From Toxoplasma gondii ME49 (taxonomy: Eukaryota > Apicomplexa > Conoidasida > Eucoccidiorida > Sarcocystidae): 64,000 nucleotides of DNA. Location of the stretch: assembly GCF_000006565.2 (NCBI RefSeq), contig NC_031477.1:6082174-6146173 (forward strand). Direction: 5' to 3'. Each line of letters opens with the position of its first letter. Position 1 is the stretch's first letter. Made by a program: the position numbers and the translations under genes. Below are positions 12,171-23,342 of the stretch, in pieces. Below the pieces are notes generated by a model that ran no database searches, was not told where the DNA came from, and saw nothing but the letters and a program-made list of their open reading frames with translations.

Positions 12171-13246
12171 CGTCCTTTTTGATTCCTCCAAATGTTCGGA
12201 GCTGTCCCGTGACCTCTTTTCGGTGGACCTCTTTCGCCGCGAGTGCTGAAACACCTGTGCCTCGCAGAGCGTTCAGGGTTTCGCAGTTCGCGTGAGCAGT
12301 AAAAACACTTTAGGGTGTGCACAAGGCGGAGATGTGTTCCCGAAAAAAAACTCGCGGGAGGGCTTGGGAGAAAAGAGATTGCAAGAAACCTGTCTTTCTG
12401 TGCAGCTGTCTACAGAGCTCTGTTGCCGGGCCGCTCACTCTAAACGGCATCCCCACGCAGCGCCAGCTTTTTCTTTTTTTTGAGTGACGTGCGGCTGTTT
12501 ACCTGCCGTCTTCACGTCTCGCTCTCGGCCGCCTGAAAGGCACTCGAATAAATCCGCCCGAGACTGCCCCATATCAGCCGGACCCTACGCGGGTCTTTAC
12601 CAGAGCTAGCTGTCGCCCGGGCGTTTTGCTAGACCGTCGGTAGACAAGATGCGTCGAGCATCCTCCGTCGTCATCTTCAGACACGCCTGAAGTTGAAAGC
12701 CTCGCTGAAGCAACGGTACAAGCGGTTACAAGACGAAAGAGCTGACAAGGCGAGTGAATAACTTTGCTACAAATCTTCAACGACTGAAACAGAACGGCTA
12801 CTTCCTCCACGTTTCCTCGATGTCTTTTTTCCCCAGGTAGAGCAGATTCTTCTCGGATTTTATCTGATAGTGGAAACTTGCTTCTAGCCACTTCGCGGCG
12901 ACAAGACACTGTCGTGCAAAGAGTTGACGGCTTTCACTGGTGTAAACCTCGCGTGGAAGAGCAACGCGTGTGTGTCTTTTTTCGTTCTCGTCTTTAGTGC
13001 CTCGAAATTTCTTTTTGCGGAGACAACCGGCCTTCTCCCGGAAAAACGCGCGGAACAGTTCGTAGTCAGCGAGCTGAGAAGTCGATCATCCCCTTCGGTG
13101 AGCTAGACTGCGTGGAAAGAACCGAGCAATGCGGTTGTGACCTCTCTCTCCGCTCCAAGTTTGCAGACAAAAGCAACATAACTCCAGTTTTGACGCGCGT
13201 CGACACGGACTTCACTGTTTGATTTCCCAGACTGACGTTCGTCACA
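12171..13246. promoter_or_regulatory. Divergent intergenic region / presumed bidirectional promoter
   Basis: This separates the start of the minus-strand dehydrogenase from the start of the plus-strand Lys-rich secreted protein. The two genes point away from each other, so both promoters must lie here. I see no TATA-like element or repeat that I could defend as a specific site. Confidence 0.45.
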
Positions 13247-14432
13247 ATGAAACTCGGACGCTTAGTGCTGTTAGTTCTCAGTTTTCTGGCGCTCTCTCTC
13301 TTCTCCAGTGAGGACGGCTCTGTCCAGGTGGCTGAAGCAGTGAGAATTTTTGGCCGAAAGAAAAAGAAGGACGGACAGAAAGGAGAGAAGGACAACAAGG
13401 AAGAAAAGAAGGAGAAGAAGAAGCAGAAAAAGAAGAAGCGTGACTACTTCGAAGAAACTGGTGACGGGCGTACACCTGTTGACAGGGTTTTTGAGGAGTG
13501 AGTATTTGTCTCGCGGATCTGTGTGCGTTCCAGCGGAATGCTACCGTGTAGATGTGAGTTCAGGGAGAGGCGACTCGAATGCAGATAACTTTCCTGTGCG
13601 AGCGAAAGTGTGCTGCGCCGGAAGGCTGCATCTGTTTTCACTTTGAATAACAGACTGAGTTACTCTAACGAAAAAAACAGTGCAAATCGCTGAGCCTTTT
13701 TCGTTCGTCGTCAGGACGAACTCCTTGGGTTTCCCTGAACCCTTTTCTGCTGATATTTCTGGAGATCTAGGACACGTTTCAGTCAAACTAAGTTACGCGT
13801 TTTGAAGACATAGAGGTCACAGCTCTCACTCGAGACTCAGTCGGTTCGTGGACAGAGATTTTCTCGTAGTGGTCGGCGCTCAGATTTTCGTAACTCAAAT
13901 CAAAGCACTTCAGCTCTCCTTTTTTCCCGTACTGTTAAAGGGCGGAAAGCAGCTTTCTGCTCGGCAACGAAGTCCCTGATTTTCTTGCGCCCGTCTCCCG
14001 ACACCACACTAGGAAACGCTTTTTGAGTTCGCACGAAAAAGTGCAGGTACTCCAGTCCACTAGTCAGGGGAGCTAGAGGCGAATTACTACATGTTCGCTT
14101 TTGATTCGAGGATGAATGCCTTTGCTGGTGCACCGCTTGGTTTAAAAACGTCGCAAAGAGGCTCCACAAAACTGTTTTCCCTACTGCGTCCGTTTCTCAC
14201 GGTGAAACGCCAGTCAGTGATCCCCCTTGGACTGATCATTTGCACAGATGCCAAGGAAAGTTCGCGAGAGTGGTTCTTCAGTCTTGCTTGGTGTCGACCA
14301 TCACGACACATTCTTTTCAGCAGGAACGGCAGTTTTGGAAGTGCTTGCCAACGACGGCGCAGATGCCAGCTGAACTCTGTAGAGAAGAGTGCTCTTTCGT
14401 TTTCGGCAGCTTTTAACCCCAGATCTTGCTGA
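13247..14432 (+). CDS. Small Lys-rich protein with signal peptide
   Basis: Exon 1 is 13247-13497 and begins with a clear signal peptide (MKLGRLVLLVLSFLALSLFS, residues 1-20). A very basic stretch of about 35 residues follows, with several KKKK/KKKKRD runs, and then DYFEETGDGRTPVDRVF. The exon ends at a good donor (GA|GTGAGT). The best in-phase continuation is 14321-14432, preceded by a pyrimidine tract and TTTTCAG. It adds about 37 residues with a QRRRRC cluster and ends in TGA, giving about 120 residues. I recognise no family. The signal peptide makes it a candidate for the secretory pathway (dense granule, microneme, rhoptry or apicoplast routes). The Lys clusters could act as a nuclear-localisation signal after export, but that is inference. 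The second exon is less certain than the first. Confidence 0.6.
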
Positions 14433-15637
14433 CATCCACGCGAAGTCCGGTTACAGCTCTACAGAAAGTCAGAAAACATTTGATAGAACTTGAGTCTAGC
14501 AGAACCATGCGCAAACTATTTTACTGGGTTGTCATATCCTCGTAATAGTTGGAGTCACGTTCAGCACAATATAGGTACTAGAGTGCCAGAAGTCATGCAG
14601 AACTTTGTTGTGTTCACGCCGAAACAGCGGGATTCAAATTCAGCGTATCCAAGGTACTACGGGGTTTCTGTTTATTCGAAGTGCGTTGCACCAATGTGAA
14701 CTGAAAAGATCATCGATTGCAACGGTATGGTTTTGACGAGACGGCTCACGTCGGAAACTTCCCACGTTTATGTAGAGAAAGCACTGGTTAACCTGCAGCG
14801 CTGCGAAAAACACCTCATTTGGCAAGTCAACTGGAGAGGAGAACTCCGCAACGTTTAGCTGTGTTACGTGTCTGGACATCTCGCATTTTCCGGTCGATAT
14901 CTGATCTGGATCGCGAAACTTTTTACTCAGGAAATCGTATCTAGATGTGTGTTTCCGACGCAGAACAGCAGGATCACCCCCATGCGCGTCGTTGCATGCA
15001 CGTCTTGCTCAGTGCTTCTTTTTCCAGTTCTAACGTTGCGCGGTGTGTCCTGCCTTTTCTTGTTCGTTTCTCCCTCCACTCCCGAGGCGTTTGCGTCTCG
15101 ATTTTTCATCCTTCGAAGCCTCGCGTTCTCGAAATTCGTCTTCAGCCCGTTGGCGTTTCTCTCTCCAGCCCCTGCAGAGGCTGTTTGGAGTCCGCCGTGC
15201 GTTCGAGTCTGTTCACGTTCTTTCCTTCGTCGCAGATTTCAGCTGTTGTCTGCGTCAATTTCGCAAGTTCCGCTTCGTTATCCACGGAGGCAAGTCCTCA
15301 CACAAGGGCAAATGCGTTTTCCTGCGGAGTTGAGGGACTCGTGGAAACTCGACGAAGCCGGCGAATGCGTTGTCGGTGCCTGGGCACCCCAGAGCGGCTC
15401 TCGCATGCAGAGGTGGTTTTCTACAGAGACCAGCGTCTTTCTGATCCCCTTTCCTTTCGCTGAACGACTGTCCCGACGTTTTCTTCTTTGCCTTCGCCTT
15501 TTTCGCCCAAACAGCCCGCACTTGCAGCCGAACCGCGCCATGAAACGCCCAGGCTTCTTGTAGACGCATGCGTTCGCTTCGCGCCCAGTGCCTTGAACCC
15601 TGCTTTCGGCACGCCTCTCCGGTGTATGTACACCACG
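14433..15637. other. Intergenic region upstream of bromodomain gene
   Basis: No supported exon. It contains a TGCATGCA sequence at about 14994-15001, matching the TGCATGC core that is an established AP2-type promoter motif in Toxoplasma. The pyrimidine-rich stretch from 15000 to 15500 keeps several frames open, but with no protein-like content. Confidence 0.4.
15621..15634. repeat. Perfect palindrome GGTGTATGTACACC
   Basis: A 14-bp near-perfect palindrome with GGTGT/ACACC arms and a variable core. It lies immediately upstream of, and touching, the candidate start codons of the bromodomain gene. Related copies are listed in the findings. Confidence 0.7.
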
Positions 15638-18600
15638 ATGAGCGCGCCCCCGAGTATTCCCCTCTTCCCGCCTCCAGGAAGCACTGCCGGCTACACGTTT
15701 TCGTCTCCAGCGCCGCTGAACTCTGGGGGTCATCTGCGCGCCGGCGGGCATCGCTCGACCTTGAGACTGAGACCGGGAGTGTGCTCTCCTGTCTCTCTCG
15801 GATCACGCAAGCGCCCTCCGCCGGGGTCTGGCAACGCAGCTTCTGCGCTGACTCTCCCGACGAAGAGCCGGCGCTCTGCAGCTCAAAACAACGTACCCGC
15901 GACAAGATCCACGCGAGCCGCGACGGCGGCTTTCCTTCAACACAGCGGCGCGCTGCAGCCCTCGCAGTCGGACTCCGCTTCGGGTGTATGTACACCCTAC
16001 CGGGTGGGCCAGGTGCTGACGGACGCCTTGAACCGCCTCCAGAAGAAAGACAAGAAACAAATCTTCGCAGCAGCAGTCGATAAAACCCTCGTCCCCGACT
16101 ACTACGTCGTCATTAAGGAGCCCATGTTCTTCGATAAAATGAAACAGAAAATTCGCGACAGAGCCTACAAAAGTAAGTGTGAGGGGGACGGGGAATTCAC
16201 GTCTTCTCGTTCTCTGTCTTTGCTCTTTCTGCAGGGGAAGGGGGGAACCCAGCGCACACGGAAGCATGCAGGTGGACGAGTGCAGCGCCAGTCAGATAAG
16301 GGCTGATACGCAAGACTTTGTAGTGCACATTGAGAAGGGGGAGTTTCACGCTTAGTCAAACGAGCATAGTCGACCTGGATATCACTCCTTCACGCTTGGT
16401 TTATCTACCTGAAGACCAGAGCTTTGCCGCGCAAACAAGAACAGCGCGTTAACTCTGTTGTATTTGAATCTATAGCTACGAGAACCGCCTGGGATCTCTC
16501 GCCGCAAAGACTCTCGGGCGTGTCCAGCTAGCCGCGGCTCCCGTGGGTGTATAGACACCCGGCACGTTCTCTGAGATTCGTCTTTCGTCCACCAAGGCGC
16601 ATTTCTCTGCCTGTGTGGTGTCGACCCTCTTCCTGTTTCGCTCTCCCTTTTACCCTTTTCCCTCCCGTATTCTCCCCTCATTCATGTGGTGGGCCTGGTG
16701 GATCAGTCTGTGTTCTCTGTCTCTCGTTCATCACGCGTCCTTTCCTCACTTTTGTCTTCCGTCTTTTTCTTCTTTCTCTCCTTCCCCGTCGGTCTCCATG
16801 CCTTCCTCCCCTCCTCATTTTCTTTCTCCGTTTCCTTCTCTCCTTGGCTCTCTGCTTTGCAGCTCTGGACGCATTCAATGCAGACGTCGAACTCATCATC
16901 AGCAACTGTCGGCTGTACAACCACCCCGACACGCCGTACTGTCGAGTAGCGGCTCTCGTGGAAACTTGCTGGCACAAACTTCGAGAACGTGTAAAAGTCA
17001 AATTCGCCGCCGCCGCCGCAGCAGACTCTGCAGACGAGGCGGTCGTCGCTGCCCTCAAGCCCGCGAGTTCTTCTGGGAGCTCTCTCAGCGGGAGAGGTTT
17101 CCTGGATCCGGCGACCCTCGCCCAGAGCGCGGCCCGCGTGCCTGGCGACTCCTCCACGCCCCACGCCGCCAGCGACGTGGGCTCTGCGACCGCGGGCGCG
17201 CCGGGGGGGCCCGGAGCCCCAGGCAAGGCCGGCGTATGCGGAGACACTCTCGCCGGCGATGGAGGCAGCAAGATCGTGGGGGCCTCGAGCAAGGCCGGGA
17301 GAACTTTGGGGGCCGCGGGCTGTGTACAACGATCAGGTAAGGTGGGCAAGGAGGTGAGGAGGGAGACGAGGTGAATTGCATGCGTGTTCTGTCGAGGAGC
17401 AACTTAGAGGGGAGGGGCGTCAGTTTCGAACGTGCGACTCTACTGGACTTTCCAATGTTTGAGCTGAAAGGTATTTAGGAGTGAAGTTGGGCTACTGACC
17501 AGTCTCGTTGAAACAAGCTTCTTCAGCGTCTGTTTACGTAGCATCTGCATTGCGTCGACTGTGGGGGCGGAAGTGTTTGGCGAATCATGTAGCGAAGGAG
17601 GAGTGACATTTCGTTTCGAGGAGAGATAGGTTGATGTTCCTCATTTCCAAAGCCCCAGCACCTTTGCCGCACAAGAGCTGGGGTGGCGGAGTAAAGAGCT
17701 CCTGTAACTCTCGTTTTAAGTTGTTCAAAGGGTGGACTACACTCCAGAAGAGTCCGGAGCAGACAGGAGTCAAGCCCTTGCCTTCGTGAAGCAGAAGGTT
17801 CGCCGCTCGGCGACTCGAGTCGAGAAACGGATACCTTGTCCTCTGTCGAAAGCATGTGGACGGGGAAACATGACACCGCACAGGCAACGGTGTAGTGTCT
17901 CTCTCGGTTGTTGCGTTTTTAGACACAGCCGGCAAGCAGGTCCTCGGCGCGGGTCTCGGTTCCCCGCGCGACAGGCGCGAAGAATTGTTTCTGCTTCTCC
18001 GCATGGCGGCGGATCCGACTGCTGCGGCGAAGCTGGAGGCGCTGCAGTGTCTCGACAGCCGAGAACAGGCGGGCGAAGCGCCTGGAGACAGCTCGCGGGC
18101 GGAAGGCCCTGCGGACGCCACAGACGCAGGACTCGCCAAAGAGGCGAAGGCGAAGGAGACACTCAAGGAATCAGCAGGACCTGCGAGCACGGAAGTGGCG
18201 GCGGAGGCCCGACGCAGCTCGTCCGTTTTCGGATTTGAAGCGAGACAGAAAGGTGCGACGCAAGGCGAGGAGACACCCGAAACAGTGCCCCGGTTTAGTT
18301 TCATTCATCTCCGTACTCCAGTTGCGGTCTTTCTCGGATGTCGACGTACCCTCGGACACAACTGAGTTTCTGCGGCGCTCCACGCTCTCCACACCTAGTA
18401 AAGATGAGGCCCGCGGAAAGCAAGAAAAGAAAGGGGAGTTCGGGGGTGCCTCTATACGCGTTTGTGCTCCTTGTGTTTTCACGAAAGTGTCAGTGTGTGC
18501 GCTATGAGTGCATGCATGCGCTTCAAATGCATTTTTTGCCGTCGTGCAGAACGTAGACGTTACCGCGCAGTGACGGGTCCTATCCTATATTGTTTAATGT

Positions 18601-21600
18601 GTAACATTTTTCTCTTTGAGGGTCGACTGCGCCGTTGGCGGAGCATGCGTCTGGCGCGTACCGTGACGAAGGTGCTCGTCTTGTCCACGCAAGTGTTTTT
18701 CGCTTCACTTCTACTTTCTCTAGAATGCACTATAGCTCCTATTATTTTCTGTGAATCATTCTGAAATCCGGAAGTCTTCCATGGTATTTCCTGTGAATTT
18801 TATACATTTTTTAAAAAGTGAGAAGCTGCAGCGCGACCGTGGACCAGCACACCAGCTCGAAAAGGCGAAAACAAGAAGAGGCATGTGGAGAGAGAAGAAA
18901 GGCGAAAACAATCGTGGAGGATGCTTGAGAGCCCCTGCAACAAAGAAATGAGGGTGAAGAGTGGTGAAAACAGTTGTTCTGTCTGCGAAGGGCGCTGCAT
19001 TCTGATCATGATAGAGGCGTTTCTACGTTCGGTTTTCTCAGATCCTCTCTTGTGGGCTCCTGTTTTTCAGATCCTTTTTTCTGGGCTCCCCTCGTGGTGC
19101 CTCACCTGCTGTGTCCCCCGTCGCTGGCCTGGACTCAAACGCTAGGCCCGGTGGAGTATGTAGGATCTTCGTCGCCTCTGTCGCTTCCTCAGAAAACTCA
19201 GCAGCCTCTTTACCACAAAAGGTGAGAACTCTTTCAGATTCGCATGGAACCGTCAACCGAACAAAAGACTGTTTCGCGTTTCGTCGCCTCCTTCGTTTCC
19301 TCTCCTCTCCGTGAATGCGATCTGTCAGCTGCTCTGTCCGCGTCTTTGCTAAAAAGCCAGAGACTCCGGGCACTACGAGATTCCTCTTGATTACCGGGTG
19401 TAGAGACATGCTCTTTCCTCAGCGTCAGTGTCACTCGCGCCCACGATTCAGTGACACAAGGAGACTGCTGCTCGACACTGGATTCTCTTTCGTCTTTCCC
19501 TTTTTTGGCGGGCCGCGTCTTCCTTCCTGGAGTTCCCACTCTCTCGACCTGGCGAGGCCAAGAAGCGCGAAGTGTATACACATCAACATCGAGGCTGCCG
19601 TGTCTCGCGTCGGGTGTCTGTACACCCAAACCTAACTCGCCGATGACTCCCGCGCTGATTTGATCTCTCCCGCTTCTTCTGCCCCAGACTTTGAATCTCC
19701 CTTGGGGGCTTTGCGGCGATTCGGCCCTTTGGGTTCGGCTCTTATTCAGGAAACCTGCGCTCCCTGTGTGCGGTTCGCAGCATTCAGGCGTTCTTGGGGG
19801 AAGAGACTCTGGCGCGTCTGGAAAAAGTTTTCCCCGACACGACGCGAGAACTGCAGAAGTATGCACAGCACGAGGCCCTTTGGGCGCCGCTGAACGACTT
19901 GCGGATTTTCGGTGAGTTTTTCAGAGGAAAGTTTGCGAAGTAAACTTATAGAAAACGCCTCGCTCTCCAGAACTTCGACATCCCGCTGTCGCTCTTCTGC
20001 TTCTTTCGATGTCGCTTCATCTCCTTCGCCCTCCCGACCCTCCTCTCCAGTCCTTCTCGCTTTTCCTCTGAGGAGAAAAGAGAGTTTTCTTCACTGTTTT
20101 ACTGCAGCTTCAACGTGTCTCCGGTCGTCGTATTTTCGCACTCTCTCGCCGACGTATCGCTCAACATGGTGTAGCTGGGCACTGGATCGAACCTGCGAAA
20201 GATCCGTGTGTCTTGCGTTGTTTTTTTTCGTGTTCCCAGAACTCAGTTTTCTCAAAAAACGCGGCATCACTCTCTTTTTCCGTCTCTCGTTCTCTCCACG
20301 GTCTTTCTGTCCTTGAACAACTTCTATTTTCTTCGACTCGTCCTTTTGCCAAGTCCTTCGGCTTACCTCTCTGTCAATCTCTTCTAACAAAAATGGCTTC
20401 CATGAGGGCCTGATTTCCTGTCTCTCTCTTAATGGTAGAGCGAAGTACGGGTCTCTGTCTCGTCCGGGTGTGCATTTCAGTCCTCGGTTCGCTGCCGTCT
20501 TGTTCTTTCCAGGCGTCGACACTGCGGACTTCCCAGAATATAACTCGAAGCTGTCTGTGGACCACAACTACCTTCTGGGGGTCGGCGAGGGTCATGTTCA
20601 GGCGGCGGCGACCTTGGGGGCACAGCCGCCTGCTTCGCTCGCGTCGCCGTCTCCCTCTCCGGAGTCGAAGGCGCCCTCTCTCGATCTCTCCTGTCTGCAG
20701 GGCCTCGTTCAGAAGCAGCTGCATCGGAGAAATCCCCAGAGACACCCAAAGCCGAAGCCCCCAGGGGGTCTCCTCGCGCGCTGCGCCGCTCACGCAAGTG
20801 TCGCTTCTCGCTTCGCGGCGCTGTCGAAACTGTCCCTCGCCTCCCGCGCCGCGGATATCTCTGGAGGTCTCCAGTTTTCTTCTGCGCCCGCGCTGCTTCT
20901 CGCTGGCAGCGAGGGCGACGGAACGGCCTCGCGGAGTTTCGCAGGTCAGACGACCGTGGCGCGCGGCGAGGCGGAGGCCGGAACTTCTTCGCCGCAGGTT
21001 TTTCCAGGTCGAGAGGAAGGCGGCAGGAAGCTCTCAGCAGGAGAGCCTCTGGGCGAGAGCCGTGGAGATCTCGAGGCCCTCCACCGGCGCGTGGAGCCGG
21101 AGGGCGCAGACACTTTGGCGCCGGCCGCGGGCGCTGGGTCGATTCCGAAGCCGGGTGCGGGGTCGCGCGAGGAGGCGCAGCTGCTGCAGGCTGCTGTGAG
21201 GAGACACTTTGACGGATTGATTCAGCAAGTTGTCAACACCTCACAGCGTCTCGTCCCTCTGGAACGCAGATGCGCGTTGGCACCGACTCTCCAGTGCCGC
21301 GCTCCAGGAACTCCGGAAGTCTCTTTGCCTCGCGGGCAAGGACCGAGAGAAGGCTCTCGCGAGGCGCCTGCGCCTGCGGACAGAAAACAGACTTACCTAG
21401 AGAACCCAGGGGCTCCGTCAGGACTGCATGCACAGCGAGCTGGAAACCCCACAGATCCTGAAAGGGCAACTGTGCGCCCTCAGCTGCTGCCTGCCAAGCC
21501 CCAGGGCCCTTCGCAGGAGACAGGTTCTAACTCTGGTGGGGGCATCTCTGTCGGAGGGGGACCCGTGGGAAACGCACCTTCCGCGGCGGGTGTGCAGCGA

Positions 21601-22065
21601 CCTCTCGGCTTCGCCTCAGCGGCTTCTGCACATCCTCGCGAAAAGTCACATCCTCCAGTCTCGCATGCTCTGTCTCCAAACGCCTCTCACTTCGCTTCGC
21701 TCGCTGCTCAGCCGCCAGTCGCGCCTCCCCGAGCCTCCCCGCCTTCAGGGCTCTCCACTCGTTCTGATTCTCTCGCACAGGTGCTTCCTGCCTCTTCGCA
21801 TGTTTCTGCAAAGTCTGCTCCTCATCCTCATCTAGTCCACTCTACTCTTCATTCGCCTCAAGCTCATCCTGTCTCTCCTCATTCCAGTCAAGTTCGCGCG
21901 GCGCAGCCTCATTCCGTTTCTTCGCATCTGCTATCTGGATCGTTTCGGGGGCCTCCACCTGCCTCCACTTCTTCTCTTTCCTTGCCTGTTCCCTCGGCCT
22001 CCCCTTCCCCCTCTTCCGCCTATGCGCAGCCCGCGTATCCTCCCTCTTCTCTTCCTTCTGCGTAG
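15638..22065 (+). CDS. Bromodomain-containing protein
   Basis: Exons 15638-16172, 16863-17336, 17923-18252, 19071-19221, 19781-19911 and 20513-22065 are all in phase and give about 1,057 residues. A single bromodomain spans the first intron. Its features are GQVLTDALNRLQKKDKKQIF (helix Z), PDYYVVIKEPM (ZA loop), TLDAFNADVELIISNC and YNHPDTP with the acetyl-lysine-binding Asn at about 198. Downstream are an Ala/Gly/Pro-rich linker, a helical region ending LEKVFPDTTRELQKYAQ, and a segment around DFPEYNSKLSVDHNYLL. It probably reads acetylated histones in the nucleus. I cannot assign it to a named bromodomain subfamily. The start is the ATG at 15638; another in-frame ATG lies at 15626. The Ser/Pro-rich C-terminus after about 21230 is doubtful because a second frame is also open there (see findings). 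Confidence 0.85.
15982..15997. repeat. Palindrome GGGTGTATGTACACCC inside coding exon
   Basis: A 16-bp palindromic element of the same family, located inside the first bromodomain exon where it encodes part of GVCTPYR just before the bromodomain. Confidence 0.7.
16545..16560. repeat. Palindrome GGGTGTATAGACACCC in intron
   Basis: A member of the same GGTGT/ACACC family, in the first intron of the bromodomain gene. Confidence 0.65.
19612..19627. repeat. Palindrome GGGTGTCTGTACACCC in intron
   Basis: A member of the same family in the fourth intron of the bromodomain gene. A shorter GTGTATACAC palindrome lies about 35 bp upstream, at 19572-19581. Confidence 0.65.
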
Positions 22066-23342
22066 TTTCTCTCTTTTTCTCAGTCCGTTCCTTCCTTTCT
22101 TCTTAGTTCCGCTTTCAGGGCATGCGGCGAAAACGGCAGCGTTTTATTTGAGGAAGAAGAACGATGGAAAATCCGAGGAAGTTAGAGTCAGAGCATTCAA
22201 GCTATGAGTGAAGAACTCTCAAGTTCGTGTTCGATTCGTTTCCCGTATGTCGAGAAGATCCTCAGTTTCAGCGAAAACTCTGTGTGTCTCCTCCCCGTCT
22301 TCGTTTCAATGGTCCTCTGTTCAGACCCTGGAGAGAAGATATCAACATGCGCCGAGAGAGAGAGAAATCCAGAATGGATGTTCTTCTTGGCATCTTCAGG
22401 GAGAAAGGAGGTTCCGTTTGCACGGTCTCTGCTGTCTCCCCAGAGCGGCGGAAGAGACGACAGAAGATGTTCGCGTGTTTAGAGAGGGAAGCGGCTCTGC
22501 CAGAGTCTGCGTGCACTCCAGAGTCTCTGGTCGCCGAACCTCCAGGGTTTCAGGGACCATCTCGTCGAAACAAGACGAGAGGAGACAGCAGGAAGGGGGA
22601 GGAGAGACAGAGAGCAGAGAGAACCAAGAAATGCTATCATGCGAGTGGAGAAAAGAAAAAAATTGGAGCGATGCGTGTGAAGAACAGAAGTCTTTTGCCT
22701 CAGGTCGAAAATCCTAAACGCGATAAAAAGGGGGCGGCTCGAATGGATAACTGACTTTTTTGCGAGCCTCTTGGTGCGTGCTAAAACAAGAGACAGTGTA
22801 GGCCCTTGTGGGGTCTGAGTCTGCCGGGAAGGACAGTAAACTGAAAACGATTCCTCAGAGATTTTTCGTGAGCATATGCCAAGCTTCAATCGGCTTATAT
22901 AAGTGAGGATATGAAAGGCGTCGGTCGCCTTATAAGTGGGAATATGAAAAGCATATAGATGTGTATATAAATTAGAACTTGTATATCACAGAACAAAGAC
23001 TTTAGAGCGAGACACCATGCTGAATAAATCAGGTAAGCTCGTTTTTTTTCTGTTGTGGGGATGGGTGGTTAAAGGGAATATTTTGAGCTTGGGGGCTCGT
23101 CCTCACTCTTTGGACAGCAGAGGCTTTCATTGAGAAGAAGTCTTTTTCGCGGATGTTTGTTCTCTGTTTTGCCCTTCGCGTGCATGCCTGAATTCGTAAA
23201 ACCTGCATTTCCCCTCTACTACGGTGCCTAGGAGGCGGCCTTTAACTCTCTCGGGACTTCGTGTCGATTTGACTACAATGTCTAGACACAACGTCTGATC
23301 TTGTGTCTCTCTCGGAAGGTCTTCCTTTCGACTCTCTAGCGC
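22066..23342. other. Intergenic region after bromodomain gene
   Basis: Presumed 3' UTR and spacer. Three overlapping frames stay open between 22204 and 22754, but their Arg/Ser/Glu content and mutual overlap give no reason to choose one; a further bromodomain-gene exon starting near 22325 cannot be excluded. The stretch from 22870 to 23020 is AT-rich and carries a two-copy imperfect tandem repeat. A palindromic TGTCTAGACA lies at 23279-23288. Confidence 0.4.
22892..22954. repeat. Two-copy imperfect tandem repeat (34-bp period)
   Basis: GGCTTATATAAGTGAGGATA followed by TGAAAGGCG at 22892-22920 is echoed by CGCCTTATAAGTGGGAATAT followed by GAAAAGCAT at 22926-22954. The repeat lies in an AT-rich intergenic block between the bromodomain gene and the decayed minus-strand gene. 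Confidence 0.6.

Noticed and set aside
22204..22754. Three overlapping plus-strand open frames after the bromodomain gene
   Set aside because: All are Arg/Ser/Glu-rich, mutually overlapping and without motifs. Most likely 3' UTR, though one more exon is not fully excluded.
23017..23032. Mini-exon ATGCTGAATAAATCAG followed by GTAAGC
   Set aside because: An attractive start plus donor, but no downstream plus-strand exon in phase could be found, and the ICMT start at 25010 is sufficient.
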